From the NCBI GenBank assembly GCA_028751875.1, contig CM054167.1, forward strand, positions 20,917,123-20,981,122: a DNA stretch of 64,000 nucleotides. The letters are read 5' to 3'. Origin of the DNA: Rapana venosa. Lineage: Eukaryota > Mollusca > Gastropoda > Neogastropoda > Muricidae. Below the pieces are notes generated by a model. The model was given only the letters and a program-made list of their open reading frames with translations, searched no databases and was not told the DNA's origin. Positions 35,420 to 48,059 of the stretch are shown one piece after another. The first letter of the stretch is position 1. The number at the start of each line of letters is the position of its first letter. The position numbers were made by a program, and so were the translations under genes.

Positions 35420-35853
35420 TCCTTAGCTAAAGGTCCAAGGTTCACCAATCATGACATTTTTGTGTATGTGACCATCTGCCCCCCCACCCCCACCCCATTT
35501 AGGTAGCCACATTCTGACTTCAGGAATGGTGTCTAAACATGACACATGTGTGCATGCAGGGTCGGTTTGGTTGGGGGTTTTTTTGGTCATCCACTCCTAC
35601 TGACACACAATGGCCTACTGTTCAAAAGACAGAATGTGTTTTTAATGTGTGCACAAGCTGTTCTGCATGTGTTCTCACACAGGGCCTCTTTTTAAAGACT
35701 CATCTGAATCCTGAGTGAAGGACTTTGACATTCAATGATTCAGTCCAATTGTTCATCCATACTGGGAAAAAGGGTGAGCTGGTAGTTGACCCCAGGCACC
35801 TCACAGTTTTACTTGTTGGTAGTTGAACGTCTGAACCATCCTGCCACCCCTCC
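35420..35853 (-). mobile_element. SINE, antisense (copy B)
   Basis: Counterpart of 19051-19484. Differences include an intact GTTCTCACACAGGGCCTC here where copy A reads GTTTCACACCAGGCC. Copy B is the more consensus-like. Confidence 0.8.
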
Positions 35854-36124
35854 TTCTTCTTATTATATGCCATAACTTCAACTAAAACATTCCATAAAAC
35901 AAAGTCCGCCAGCTGAGAATGTCCTGATAATAACAATTCTCTCCGCCAAACTGGCATATTACCTCTAGATTCACAAACATAACAGAGAATATTTTATCAG
36001 CAAAATACGATGTTGGGAGTCAACAAGAAAAAAAGAAACATATATTTTCAATTAAGAAAGATTCCAAATGCAATTAAAACTCCCAGGGGCTGATTCCTCC
36101 CCCCCCCCACCCCCCCCCCCCCTC

Positions 36125-36402
36125 CCCAGGGCTTGAATACTTGATGTACAACAATATTGGAGATTTTTGCATATGTGACATTATATGCCCACCATTGAAA
36201 TAGCCACGTTTGAACTTCTGGGATGATGTCTAAGCACCAACCAGTGTGCATACACTTTTTAATCTTGAATATTTTTTTTCAAATTTGTCATGAATCCATT
36301 CTTACTGGCACAAATTGCCTACTCTTCTAAAAGAACAAGGTTTAGTTAGTGTGCAAGATGTTCACTACCTGTTTGCACAAAGGGCCTCAGTCAAAAGGTC
36401 AT
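36125..36402 (-). mobile_element. SINE, antisense, diverged partial (copy B)
   Basis: Counterpart of 19765-20042. Here the block reads AGCCACGTTTGAACTTCTGG, closer to the family than copy A, which has a GTTTTTTG insertion at the same place. Confidence 0.7.
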
Positions 36403-36597
36403 ATGCACACACGCACACACACACACATTATTTATGAATACCCATAGGGATAATAAAACCAAATTTGATATTCAAATTTCCATGGGAGATGGGATTTACT
36501 AACTCACAGAACTTAAAACTAATTGTTTTAAAAAATCATTTCATAGACTGAACTCTTAAAACTTGAATAATCAAACACAACTATCTAGAAATGAAGT

Positions 36598-36639
36598 AGG
36601 TGTGGTGTGGGTGTGTGTGTGTTGTGTGGTGTGTGTGTG

Positions 36640-36675
<36 letters not shown>

Positions 36676-36786
36676 GTGTGTGTGTGTGGTGTTGTGTGTG
36701 CGCGTGGGTGTGTGCATGTGTGTGTGACTCTGTGTGTGTGTGTGTTGTGTGGTGTGTAGGTGGGGTGTGTGTTGTGTGTGTGTGAG

Positions 36787-36824
<38 letters not shown>

Positions 36825-36849
36825 AGAGAGAGATAGAGAGAGAGAAGAG
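36598..36849. repeat. (GT)n then (GA)n, copy B
   Basis: Same interrupted GT/GA pattern as 20238-20490, with no difference seen despite being a microsatellite. Confidence 0.95.
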
Positions 36850-37358
36850 TCATCTAGTATAAGGTTTCTTTAGTGGTTTCGGGAGGTAAGGGTGAGTGGG
36901 GTCGGATGGGGGGTGGCATCTGTGCACATGCATCACTATATGGGTCCTGTTCAATTTTACGGCAGAATATCTTTATTTTTTTAAAGTATACTTGAACAAA
37001 GATCCAAAACTGTATAAAACTTTCCCAGCTCCCCCTTCCATCCCGGGACAGAGGCCCCCATTCTTCCCTCCGACAAACTTCTGGGAAGAGCTGGACTATT
37101 AACGGCTAGTTCGCTGGGAGGCAGGGCTTGCGTGAGGGCGGGCGATGATTCCAGAGACAGAGCTGACCATTTTATTACTGCATATCTCAGGGGTGTTTTT
37201 TTAGATGGACGGTACGCGGCCTCAAGCTTCGCCCTAAACGACACGACAACGAATAGTCATTGACACTCATAAACTGTCACAGACGATTTCAAAAACTGAA
37301 TATCTATAATATGCAAAGCAGAAAACAAATTACTGCATAACTACCTCGTCCAGCATAC

Positions 37359-37529
37359 CTGCCAGTCGACATCGTCCTCAGCGAGGAGAAAATAATAAGT
37401 TTTTTAGCACAACTTCTTCGCGCTCTCTTTTTTCCCCTTATTCTGCTTCCTCCCAAGTCGACACAACAACATACCAGGTAGTACCCGCAGCAAATTGTAT
37501 GGGTTCCGCTTTGCATGTTTACTAGCGCG
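37359..37529 (-). pseudogene. Second copy of the probable ODF2 5' exon
   Basis: Same sequence as 21000-21170, including the ATG (37372) and the donor GGCAG|GTATGC. If the duplication is real, this promoter and exon are separated from the ODF2 coding exons by the first copy and the T-rich array. It would then be a redundant or alternative start. Confidence 0.4.
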
Positions 37530-37841
37530 GGCCTTTATCTTTGGGGTTACAAAAAGATAAGTAAATATTTTTGGAAATCATAAATAATTACTATTTCTAT
37601 AGGAGATACAATCCTATTAAAGTTTGAATCAGTATGAAGGGTGATGATTGGTTTTTTTTAAGTCAGGTTTGTTTCGAAAGGGGGGGGGGGTGGGGGTGGG
37701 GGGGGGGGGAATGGATAATAAGATTGATAGTCGAACTTCGTTTTGTGGCATTGACAGTGGTTATTAGGAAGGGAAAAAATTTATAAAAATACAAATGAAA
37801 TAAAGTTAAAGTTGTTCAATTTGCTTTATTTTATTCCTCAG

Positions 37842-38063
37842 GTAGGCTCGCTAAAACGAAAAAAACACAACAAACGACGACTTGGTCTGGACTGTATCTT
37901 ATTCAAATTCAACCAGCATTTGCCTCAACTTTCAGTTTTGTATTTGGAGTGTTATAAAATCGTTGAGTTTCGTCTGCTGCCCCCTTGACGCTCAGAGCAG
38001 GTTAGATAATATCGCCCTTCAAAGTGTGAAGTTTATTAGATCATGGCTTTCTTGCTCAGACAG
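37842..38063 (+). CDS. Candidate first coding exon, divergent gene, copy B
   Basis: Counterpart of 21483-21701 with the same acceptor, ATG (38043), MAFLLRQ and donor. The 5' UTR part differs by several small indels: CTGTATCTTATTCAAATTC against CTGTATGCTATTCCAAATTC, and GATAATATCGCC against GATCGCC. The coding tip is unchanged. Confidence 0.33.
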
Positions 38064-38820
38064 GTAATTGCAGTTTTTATTTTAACATTTACGCTGCTGT
38101 TTCTTGCACACAGTGACAAACACACACAGCGCATGCACTACTGCACACGCATGCACACACACACACATACAGAGACTAGAGTGACACACAACACACACAC
38201 ACACACACACAAACAACACAGAAGCTCTATTTTTTATATTTTAATAAACATTGTTTTAAAGTAAGATTTTTGCAACGTCCGTTTAGTTTTGTATGTTGTT
38301 TTTTGCTGCTTTTGTTGTTTTTTTTAATTCTCTTTTTTAATAACAGCATCCTCTATGATTTTGATGATTGCCAGAGATTTAGATTTGACAATTTGTGTTT
38401 TAAAAACTATTCACCTTCCTCTCCACTCCTCTCCCCCTCCTCTCCCCCCACCCTCTCCCTCTCATCTCATACTCTCTCCCCTCTCGTCTTCTCTCCCCTC
38501 TCCTCCTCTCTCTCTCCTCTCTCTCCCTCTCTCTCGGTCCCTCCTCCCCTCTCTCTCATCTCCTCTCTCTCTCTCCTTTTATTTTTTTTGGCTTTGGTTG
38601 TTGCTCCCTTGTTCTTGATGTGTTGTGTTGTTTGTCTGTTTTTTTCTTCTCTTTTTTATCATCTTTGTTGGTTTATGGTTTTTTTTTTTCTTCTCTTTTG
38701 TTTGTATTGTTTGTTTTGGGTAGGTACTTTTGGGGGGGGGGGTAGGGGGGAGGGTATTTCTTAAGGTTTTTCTTTTAATTGCTTGCTTTTGGGGGTGGGG
38801 GGGGGGGGGGGGGATAGTGA

Positions 38821-39297
38821 GCTCTACTTGCCCCTCTCTACTCTTTTCTTACTTTTTTTAACTTTTTTTCTTTTTACTTTTTTTTCTTCTTCTTGAACTT
38901 TTTTTTTTTTTTTTTTTTTTTCTACTACTTTACTTTTTTACTTTTTTTCTACTTTTTTTCCTTAACTTTTTTTTTTTTTTTATTTACCTTTTTAACTATT
39001 TCGTTCTACTTTTTACTTTATTTTTTTTAGCTTTTACTACGCTCGCTACTTTTTACTACATTTTTCTGTTCTTTTTTTACTTGTTTTTTTACTTACTTTT
39101 TCTTTTACTTCTTTACATTTATTTTTTATTTTTACGTTTCTACTTATCTTTTCTACTTTTTTTTTACTTTACTTTTTTTTTTTTTTTTTTTTTTACTTTT
39201 TTCTCCTACTTTTTTTCTTTTTACTTTTACTTTTTTTTTTTTTTTGTTTTTTTTTTTTTTTCTTACTATTTACTTTTTCTTTACTTTTCTTCTACTT

Positions 39298-39336
<39 letters not shown>

Positions 39337-39820
39337 CTTTTTACTTTTTTATTACTTTTTTTTTTTTTTTTTTTTTTTGTTTTTTTTTTACTTTTTTTTT
39401 TTTTTCTACCTTATTCTACTTTTTTTTTTTTTTTTACGTAACTTAACTTTTGTTTTGTTCTACTACTTGTTCTCTTTTACTACTTTTACTATTCTTTACT
39501 ACTTTTTTTTGTACTTTTTTTTGTTTTCTTTTTTTTTTTCTACTTTTTTACTTCTTTTTTTCTTTTTTACTTTTTTCAACTTTTTTTCTTCTTTCACTTT
39601 TTCTTTACTTTTTTTTTTTTTACTACTCGGTTTTTTTTTTTTTTCTAACTTCTACTTTTTTTTTTTACTTTCGTTTTTTTTTTTTTTACTTTTTCTCGTT
39701 TCTTTTATTTTGTTCTTACTTTTTTTTTTTCTACTTTTTTTTTTTTTTCTTTTTGCTACTACTTTTTTTTTCTTTTTTTTTTACTTTTTTTTTTGATTTT
39801 ATTCTTTTTACTTTTCTACT

Positions 39821-39854
<34 letters not shown>

Positions 39855-42800
39855 TTTTTTTTTTTTTTAACTTACTTTTTTCCTTTTTCTACTTCTACTT
39901 ATTTTAACTTTACTACTTTTTTACTACTTACTTTTTTTCTTTATTTGTTTTTTTTTTTACTTTTTTTACTTATTTTTTTTTTTTTTTTTTTTTTTTTTCT
40001 TTCTACTTCTTTTTTATACTTTACTTTCTACTTCTAACTTTACTTTTTTACTTTTTTTTTTTTTTTTTTATCTTATTTTTTTACTACTTTTTTTTTTTTT
40101 GTTTCTTTTTTTTTTTTTTTTTTACGTTTCCTTACTTTTACTTTTTTGTTTTTTTTCGTACTTACTTTTTCTCTACTTGTTTAGTTTTTTTTTTTTTTTA
40201 TTTTACTTTTGACTCTTTTTTTTTCTTTTTTTTCTCTACTCTACTTTTTTTTTACTTTTTTTTTACTTTTTCTCTCTTTACTTTTTCTTTTTTTTCTTAC
40301 TTTTTTTTTTACGTACTTTTTTTTTTTTTTACTTGCTTTTTTTTTTTTTTTTTTACATCTTTTTTTTTTTTTTCTTTTTTTTTCTTACTGTACTCCTTTT
40401 TTTTTTTTATTTACTACTTTTTTCCCTCCCCCCCCCCTACCCCATTTATTTACTTTTCTTTCTTTTGTTTTTTTTTGATTTTGTCAACTCTACTTTTACT
40501 CTCTACTTTTTTTACTTTTCTTTTATACTCTTTTTTTTTTTTTTTTTTTTTTACTTACTTTTACTCTTTATTTTTTCTACTTTTACTTTTTTTTTTTTTT
40601 TTTCTCTTTTTACTTTCTTTTTTTTACTTTACTTTTTTTTTCTTGTTCTCTACTTTTTTTTTTTTTTTACTTCTTATACTTTTTTTTTTGTTTTGTTTTT
40701 TTCGTTTTTTATTTTTTTTTTTTTTTTTTTTTTTCTAACATTTTTTTTTATTTTTTGCTACTTTTTCTACACTTTCTTTTTTTTTTTTTTTTACTTTTTT
40801 TTTTACTTTTGTTTTATTTTCTACTTCTTCTTCTTTTTTTTTTTTCTTTACTTACTTTGTACTTTTTTACTCTTTTTTTTTTTCTCTACTTTTTTTTTTT
40901 TTTTTTTTTTTTTTTGTTTATTTTTTTTTTTACTTTTTTTTTTTTTTCTTTTTTACTTTTTTTTCTTTTTTTTTTTTTTTTTTTTTTCCTCTACTTCTCT
41001 ACTCTACTACTTTACTTTTTGTTTTACTACTACTTCGTTTTTTCTACTTGTAGTACTTTTTTACTTTGTTTCTTTTTTTTACTACTTACTTTTTTTTTTT
41101 TTTTTCTACTTTGTCTACTTTTTTTTTTTTTTCTTTTGTTTTTTTTACATTCCTTTTTTTCTTTTTTTACGTTATTTTTTTACTTTTTTTTTTACCTTTT
41201 TTTTTTTGTTTTTTTTTTACTTTCTTTTTTTTTTTTTTTTTACGTTTTTTTCTTTTTTTTTTTTTTCTTTTTTTTGTTTATTACTTTCTGTCTTTTTCTA
41301 CTTTTTACTTTTAACTTTTGTTTTTTTTTTTCTTTTACTTACTTTTTTTACTTTTTACTTTTTTTTGCTTTTTTTTTTGTTTTTTTTTTTTTTACTTTAC
41401 TTTTAACTCTACTTCTACTACTAACTTTTCTACTTTTTGTTTTCTACTTTTTTTTACTTTTTTTTTTGTTTCTTTTTTAGTTTTACGTTTTATATTTTGT
41501 TTCTTTTTCTACTTTCTTTTTACTTACATACTTCTTTTTTTTTTTTTTTTTTTTCCTCTCTAACTTACTCTACTTTTTTTTACCTTTTTACTTTTTTCTT
41601 TTTTATACTACTTTTTTTCTCCGACTTTTTTTCGTTCGTTTTTTTTCTTCTTTCTTGAGCCTCTACTTACGTAATTTTTTTTTTTTGTTTTTCTACTTTT
41701 CTACTTACTTTGTTTTTTTTTGATTTTTTTACTATTTCGTTGTTTTTTTTTTTTTTTTACTTTTCCTACTACTTTTTCTTTTTTTTTTTTACTTTTTTTT
41801 TTTTTTTACTTACTCTTTTTTTTACTTTTTTAACTTTTATACTGTTTTTTTTTTTTTACTTCTCTCTATCTTAATTTTTTTTTTTCTACTACTTTTGTCT
41901 ACTTTTTTTTCTCTATCTTTTTACTTTTTTTTTTCTACTTTCTTGTCTCTTTTTATCTACGTACAACTATACTTCTTACATTCTACTTTTTTCTCTACTA
42001 CTACTTTTTAATTTTAATTTTCTTTACTTTTGTCTACTTTTTTTTTTTTCATTTTTTTTCTACTTTACTGTTATTTTTTTTTTTTTCTCTTTTTCTCTAC
42101 TTTTACTTTACCTTTTTTATTTTTTTTACTTTTTTTATTTTTTTTTTTTTTTTTTTTTTTGTTTTTTTTTTTATACTACTTTACTACTTTTTTTACGTTC
42201 TTTTAGTATCTTTTTTTACTTACTTTTTTGGTTACTTTTTTTTTTTAATTTACTTTTTTTTTCTTTCTTACTGTTTTGTTTTTTTTCTACTTTTTTTTTT
42301 TTTTTTTTTTTACTTTTTTTTTTTTCTACCTGTACGTGTACTTTTATTGTTTTTACTTTTTTACTATTTATTACTAACTTTTTTTTACTTTTTTGACTTT
42401 TTTTTACTTCTTTCTACTTTTTTTCTAACTTTTTCTTACTTTTTTTTAAGTTTTTTTTTTGTTTTTTTTTACTTTTTTTTTTTACTTTTTCTAATTATTT
42501 CTCTACGTTTACTTTTTTGTTTTTTTTTTGTTTTACTTTTTTTTTTACTTTACTTTACTTTCTCTACTTCTACTTATTTCTCTCTACCTCTTGGTTTTTT
42601 TTTACTTTTTTTTTTTTCTTTTTTTTTTACTTTTTTTTATTACTTTTTTTTTTCTTTTTTACTTTTTTTTACTTTTTGACGTTTTATTCTTTCCTAACAT
42701 TTTTTATTTACTTTTTACTTCTTTCTACTTTTTTTTTTTTTTTTTTTTTCTCACGTTTTTTTTTTTTTGACTTTTTACTCTAGCTTTTTTTTCTACTTTT

Positions 42801-43988
42801 TTTACTGTGTTTTACTTTTTTTTTTCTTACTTTTTTTTTTTTTTACTTTGCTTATTTCTTTTGTTTCTTTTACTTACTTTTAATGTTTTTACTTTTTTTA
42901 TACGTGCTTTTTTACTACTTTAGGTTTTCTACTTTTTTTTTTTTTACCTTACGTTTACTCGTTTTTTACTACTTTCTTACTTTTTTTTTTTTCTTTTGAT
43001 TTTTTTTAACTTTTCTTTTACTTTTTTTTATTTTTTTTTTTAATTCTTTTTTTACTACTTTACTTACTATTTTTTTTTTTTCTTTTTTTTTTTTTTATTG
43101 TTTTGTCTTTTTTGTTTCTTCTTTTTTTTTTTTTTTACTTTTTTTTTTACTGTGTTCTTTTTTTTTTTCTTTTGTTTTCTTACTTATTTTGTTTTCTGTT
43201 ACTTACTTTTTTTCTTTTTTTTTATTTTAACTTTGTTACTTTTTTTTTTTTTTGTTTTTTTCTACTTTTTGGTTTGCTTTTTTTCTTTATTAATTCTTTC
43301 TTTTTTGTTTTTTTACTTTTTTTTATTTTTTTTTTACTTTTACTTTTTTTTTTTTTTTTTTTTTACCTACTTTTTTTACTTCTTTTTTTTTTTTCGTTTT
43401 GTTTTTTACTTTTTTACCTTTTTTTATTTGTTTTCTTTTTTTTTTACTTTTTTTCTCTTTTCTTTTTAATTTTTGACACTTTTTACGTTTTGTTTTACTT
43501 TTTTCTTTTGTTTGTTTTTACTTCATTTTTTACTTTTTTACTTTTTTTTGTTTTTTTTTTTAACTTTTTTGTTTTTACTTTGTTTACTTTGTTTTTTTTT
43601 TTCTTAATTTTTTACTTTACTGCACTTACTTTTTTTTTTTTACCGTTTTTTTGTTTTTTTTTTTACTTTTTTTTTTTTTTTTTTTTTGTACTTTTTTTTT
43701 TTTTTTTTTGTGTACTTTTCTTTACTTTTTTAACGACTACAGTTTTTTTACGTACTTTTACTTTTTGTTTCTTTTCTTTTTTTCGACTTACTTTTTTCTT
43801 TTTTTTTTACTTATTTCTTGTTTTTTACTTTTTTTTACTACTTTTTTTTTTTTTACTTCTTTTTTTTACTTTTTTTTTTTGTACTTTTATCGTTTACTTT
43901 TTTTTTTTACTCTTTTTTTTTTTTTACTTTTACTGTTACTTTACTTTTTTGTTTTTTTTTTACTTACTTTTTTTTTTTTATTTTTTTT
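38821..43988 (+). repeat. T-rich satellite array, copy B part (~5.2 kb)
   Basis: Identical, as far as I can see, to 22465-27632, again opening with GCTCTACTTGCCCCTCTC. It stops abruptly at about 43988, where the next bases are CTACTTGTCACCCTC and the array continues as an ordinary 13-bp minisatellite. Confidence 0.9.
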
Positions 43989-46900
43989 TCTACTTGTCAC
44001 CCTCTAAATTTGTCCCCACTATTTGTCCGCCCTCTACTTATCCCTACTTGTCCTCCCTACTTGCCCCCTCTATTCTTGCCCCCTCTACTTGTCCCTCTGT
44101 ACTGTCCCTCTCTACTTGCCCCTCTACTTGTCCCTCCCTACTTTTCACCCCTCTACTTGCACCTCTACTTGTCCCTCTCTACTTGCTTTATTGTCCTCCT
44201 CTACTTTTCCCCTCTACTTGTCCCATAAAGCCCTCTTACTTTGTCCCAACTACTTGTCCCCTCTACTTTTGTCCCTATCTACTTGTTTTCACCCTCTACT
44301 TGGTCCCCTCTCTACTTGTCCCCCTCTACTCGCCCTATCTACTTTACCCTTACTTGTTCCTCTCTACTTGTCCCTTATCTACTTGTCCCCCTCTATGTTT
44401 CCCGTCTACTTGTCCACCCTTTACTTGTCACCTCTACTTCACACCCTACTTGCCCCTCTACTTGTTCCACCTTCTACTTGTCCTCTTTGTCCATTACTTG
44501 CTTATAGTCATCCTTACTTTCCCCTCTACTTGTCCTTCTATTTCCCTTCACTTTTCCCTTACTTGTCCCCTAACCTCTACTGCCACTCTTTCCTATCTTG
44601 TCTATTCCCCTCCTTCCCCTATTGCCCTCTCTTTCCCCTCTACTTGCCCCTTTCTTCCCTCTATTGTCCCTCTACTTGCCCCCTACTTGCCCTCCCTAAC
44701 CTTACTTGCCCCCTCTACTTGTCCCCCTACTTCCTTTCCCCCTCTACTGCCTAGCCCCTACTTATTCCCCTCTATTCCCCCTATTCCCATTGCCTCTATG
44801 TCCCTCTTTGTCCCCTCTACTTGTCCTCTACTTGTCCCTCTACTTGTCCCACTTCCCCTTCTACCCTCTACTTGTCCTTGCCCCTCTACTGTCCCTTACT
44901 TCCCTTTTTCCTTCATCACTTGCCTCTATTACCCTCTACTTGCCCCTTATTGCCACCTCCTCTTGTCTTCTACTCCCTCTACTTTTCCTTACTTGCCCTC
45001 TATTGCCTCTCTCCCTCACTTCCTCCCTTCCCTATTGTCCCCTTACTTGTCCCCTCATTGTCCCTATTTTAACTCTTTCTTCCCCTCTATTTGTCCCTCT
45101 CTACTTGTCCACCTCTACTTGCCCTCTCTTTCCCTCTACTTGTCCCCTTATTGCCCCCTATTGCCCCCTATCCTCTACTTGTCCCTCTCTACTTGTCCCC
45201 TCTCTTGCCCTCTACTGTCCTTAGCCCCTCTACTTTCCTCTCTTTCCCTCTCTACTTGTCCCCTCTACTTGTCCTCCTACTTGTCCCTCTACTTCCCCCT
45301 ACCCCCCTCTACTTTCCCCTACTTTGTCCCCTACTTCCCCTTACTTTGCCCCCCTACTTGTCCCTTGCCTCTCTACTGTCCCTCTACTTGTCCCCTCTAC
45401 TTCCCCTCTACTTGCCATAGCCCCTCTCTACTTTTCCCCCCCTACCTTTGTCCCCCTATCTTCTTTTCCCTCTCTGTCCATTGTCCCTTACCCTCACTTG
45501 TCCTCTACTTGCCCCTCTACTTCCGCCTTCACTTTCCTACTTGTCTCATGTCCTTTTTCCCCTACTTGTCCCCTCTATTGTCCCCCACTACTTTCCCCCT
45601 CTACTTTGCCCCTCCTGCTTTCTCCCCTCTACTTGTCCCATCCTCTACTTGTCCCCTCTACTTGTCCCCCTCTACTTGCCCCTCTACTTGTCCTCCCCTC
45701 TACTTGCTCCCTACTTGTCCCCTCTCTTGTCCTCCTCTACTTGTCACCCCTCTACTTGTCCTCTCTACTTGCCCCTCTACTTGTCCCTCTACTTGTCCCT
45801 CTCTACTTGTCCCCTCTACTTGTCCCCTCTACTTGTCCCCCTCTACTTGTCCCCTCTACTTGTCCCCTCTACTCTTCCTTATTGTCCCCTCTACTTTCCC
45901 CTCTACTTGTCCCTATTCCCCCTCTACTTGTCCCCTCTACTGTGCCCCTTACTTGCTGCTCCCTTTTCCTCTACTTGTCCCTCTACTCTTTGCCCTCCTC
46001 TACTTGTCCCCTCTCTACTTGTCTCCCTACTTCCCCTCTACTTGCTTCTACTTCTCCTCTACTTGCCCCCTACTTACTACTGTCCCCCTCTACTTGTCCC
46101 CCTCTACTTGTCCACCCTCTACTTCTATGCCTCCTCTACTTGTCCCTCTACTTGTCCCCTCTCTTGCCCCCTACTTGTCCCCTCTTCTTACTTGCCCCTC
46201 TACTTGTCCCTCTTACTTGTCCCCTACTTCTACTTGTCCCTCTACTTGTCCCCTTACTTGTCCTCTACTCTACTGTCCCTCTCTACTTGCCCCTCTCTTA
46301 CTTGCCCTCTCTACTTGTCCTCTCTACTTGTCCCTCTTACTTTCCCCTCTACTTGTCTCTATGTCCTCCTCTACTTGACCCCTCTACTTGCCCTCCCTCT
46401 ACTTGTCCCTCTACTTGTCCTATTGTCCTCATCCCCTACTTGTCCCTTTCTCTCTACTTGTCCCCCCCTCTACTGTGCCCCTCTACTTGTCCCCTCTACT
46501 TCCACTCTTCTTCTTGTCCCCTCTACTTGTCCCTCCTCTACTTGTCCCCCTTACTTGTTCACCCCTCTACTTGTCCCCTCTACTTGTCCCCTTAAATTGC
46601 CCTCTCTACTTGTCCCCCTACTTCCCCTCTCTACTTGTCCCTCTACTTTGTCCTCCTAGCCTACTTGTCAACCCTCTACTTGTCCCTCACCTACTTCCCC
46701 TCTACTTGTCCCTCTTACTTGCCCCTCTACTTGTACCTCTACTTGTCTCCTCTACTTGTCCCCCTTACTTGTCGCCTTCGTACCTATCCCCTCTACTTGT
46801 CCCCTCTTACTTGTCCCCCTCTACTGTCTCCTCCTACTTGTCCCCTCTACTTGTCCCCTCTACTTGTCCCCCTCTTTAATTGCCCTCTCTTTCTTTGTCC

Positions 46901-47960
46901 CTCTACTTGTCCCCTCTCTACTTGTACCCCTACTTGTCACCTCTGCTTGTCCCCTCTATAGTCCTCCCCTACTGTCCCTCTTACTTCTCTACTTGCCCCC
47001 TCTACTTGTCCACTCTCTTGTCCCCTCTACTTGTCCCCTCTACTTGTCCCCTCTACTTGCCCCCCTCTACTTTATGCCCTCTCTACTTGTCCCTCTACTT
47101 GTCCCTCTCTACTTGTCCTCTCTACTTGCCATCTCTCTACTCGTCCCTCCCCTCTACCTTTTCCACCCTCTACATGCACCCCTCTACTTGCATCCCTCTA
47201 CTTGCCCCCTTCTACTTGTACCCTCTACTTGTTCCCATCCTACTTGTCCTATAGCCCCCTCTACGTGTCTTCTTCTTACTTTTCCCATCGCTACTTTACA
47301 TCTACATTGTCCGTCTCCACTTGTTCCCTCTACTTGCCCGGTAAGAGCCTCATCTACTTGTCAATCTATATCCCTCAATACTTGCACCCTCTTCTTGTCC
47401 CCCCCTACTTAGTTCCACCTCTAACTCTTCAACCCTAACCGCCCCCCATCTCTGTGTCCACCTCTACTTTCCCGTCTACTATGCCCACACTACTTCTGCC
47501 TCCCTCTACACGTCCCCTCTACCTTCATTCTACTAGTTCCCCTTAATACGCCCCCTCCGTTGTTTTCCCTCCTGACTTGTCACCTTACTTGACACTATAA
47601 TCACCCATCTACTTTTCCACCTCAACTTGGCCTGCCCTCATACACTTGCCCCCCCTATACTATGTCCTCTCTACTTGTCCCCTCTTTACCTACACACGCC
47701 CTATTTCCGACCTCGTACTTAGTCCCCTCTACTATCCCTCTTATACTTGTACCACACACACACACACCGCTTTCTCTATCTTGTCCCACCATCTTCTTGT
47801 CCCCCTCTACCTGCCCCTCTCTTTGTCCCTCTCTACTTGTCCCCTCTCCTGTCAACCGCTACTGGTGCCCCGCTATGTGTCCCCCTCATAATTGTCCACT
47901 GCTGCTTCGCCTAATTGCCCCCTTTGTATTTGGTCCCCCTCTTACCTGACCCTACATATA
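43989..47960 (+). repeat. 13-bp minisatellite, CCCCTCTACTTGT units (~4 kb)
   Basis: Head-to-tail units of CCCCTCTACTTGT with frequent one-base losses and gains in the C run (for example CCCTCTACTTGCC, CCTCTACTTGTCC). The clearest block is about 45620-46600. From about 47400 the units become harder to recognise, with A and G substitutions, and the array fades out near 47960 after a short CA run (47752-47766). Ser-Thr-Cys-Pro-Leu frames over it, including one that runs in from the T-rich array, are artefacts. Confidence 0.95.
47090..47620 (+). repeat. ~530-bp segment repeated at 63470-64000
   Basis: From about 47211 to 47620 the sequence is identical to 63591-64000 at an offset of exactly 16380. 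To the left, to about 47090, the match continues with a few small differences. The match runs to the end of the window, so its full length is unknown. Confidence 0.95.
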
Positions 47961-48059
47961 CCTGGCAATCTCTAATTGTACTAAGTATATATGGGGAAAC
48001 GCTTCTATGAGTCCAACACACACACACACACACACACATCCGTGTAACCCTCTCCCTTG

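Larger units (their letters stand above)
35320..43988 (+). repeat. Large direct duplication, copy B (~8.67 kb)
   Basis: Partner of 18954-27632. It begins in CCGCAACACCAGCACAG, directly after the T-rich array, and repeats in order two SINE copies, the GT/GA tract, the probable ODF2 5' exon, the divergent exon, the CT/G tracts and the first 5.1 kb of the T-rich array. It does not include any ODF2 coding exon. Confidence 0.95.

Noticed and set aside
22724..35426. Many Phe/Leu/Tyr-rich frames resembling membrane proteins
   Set aside because: TTT, TTC, CTT and TAC codons come from the T-rich array itself. The frames appear in all three plus-strand phases at once, which real genes do not do.
43103..46378. 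Open frame of 1091 codons, Phe/Leu-rich then Ser-Thr-Cys-Pro-Leu-rich
   Set aside because: It crosses from the T-rich array into the 13-bp minisatellite. Both lack stop codons in this frame simply because TAA, TAG and TGA need A after T or G, which the repeat seldom offers. There is no domain, no splice border and no codon bias other than composition.
43989..47960. CRISPR-like regular repeats
   Set aside because: The 13-bp units are contiguous, without unique spacers, and the genome is animal.
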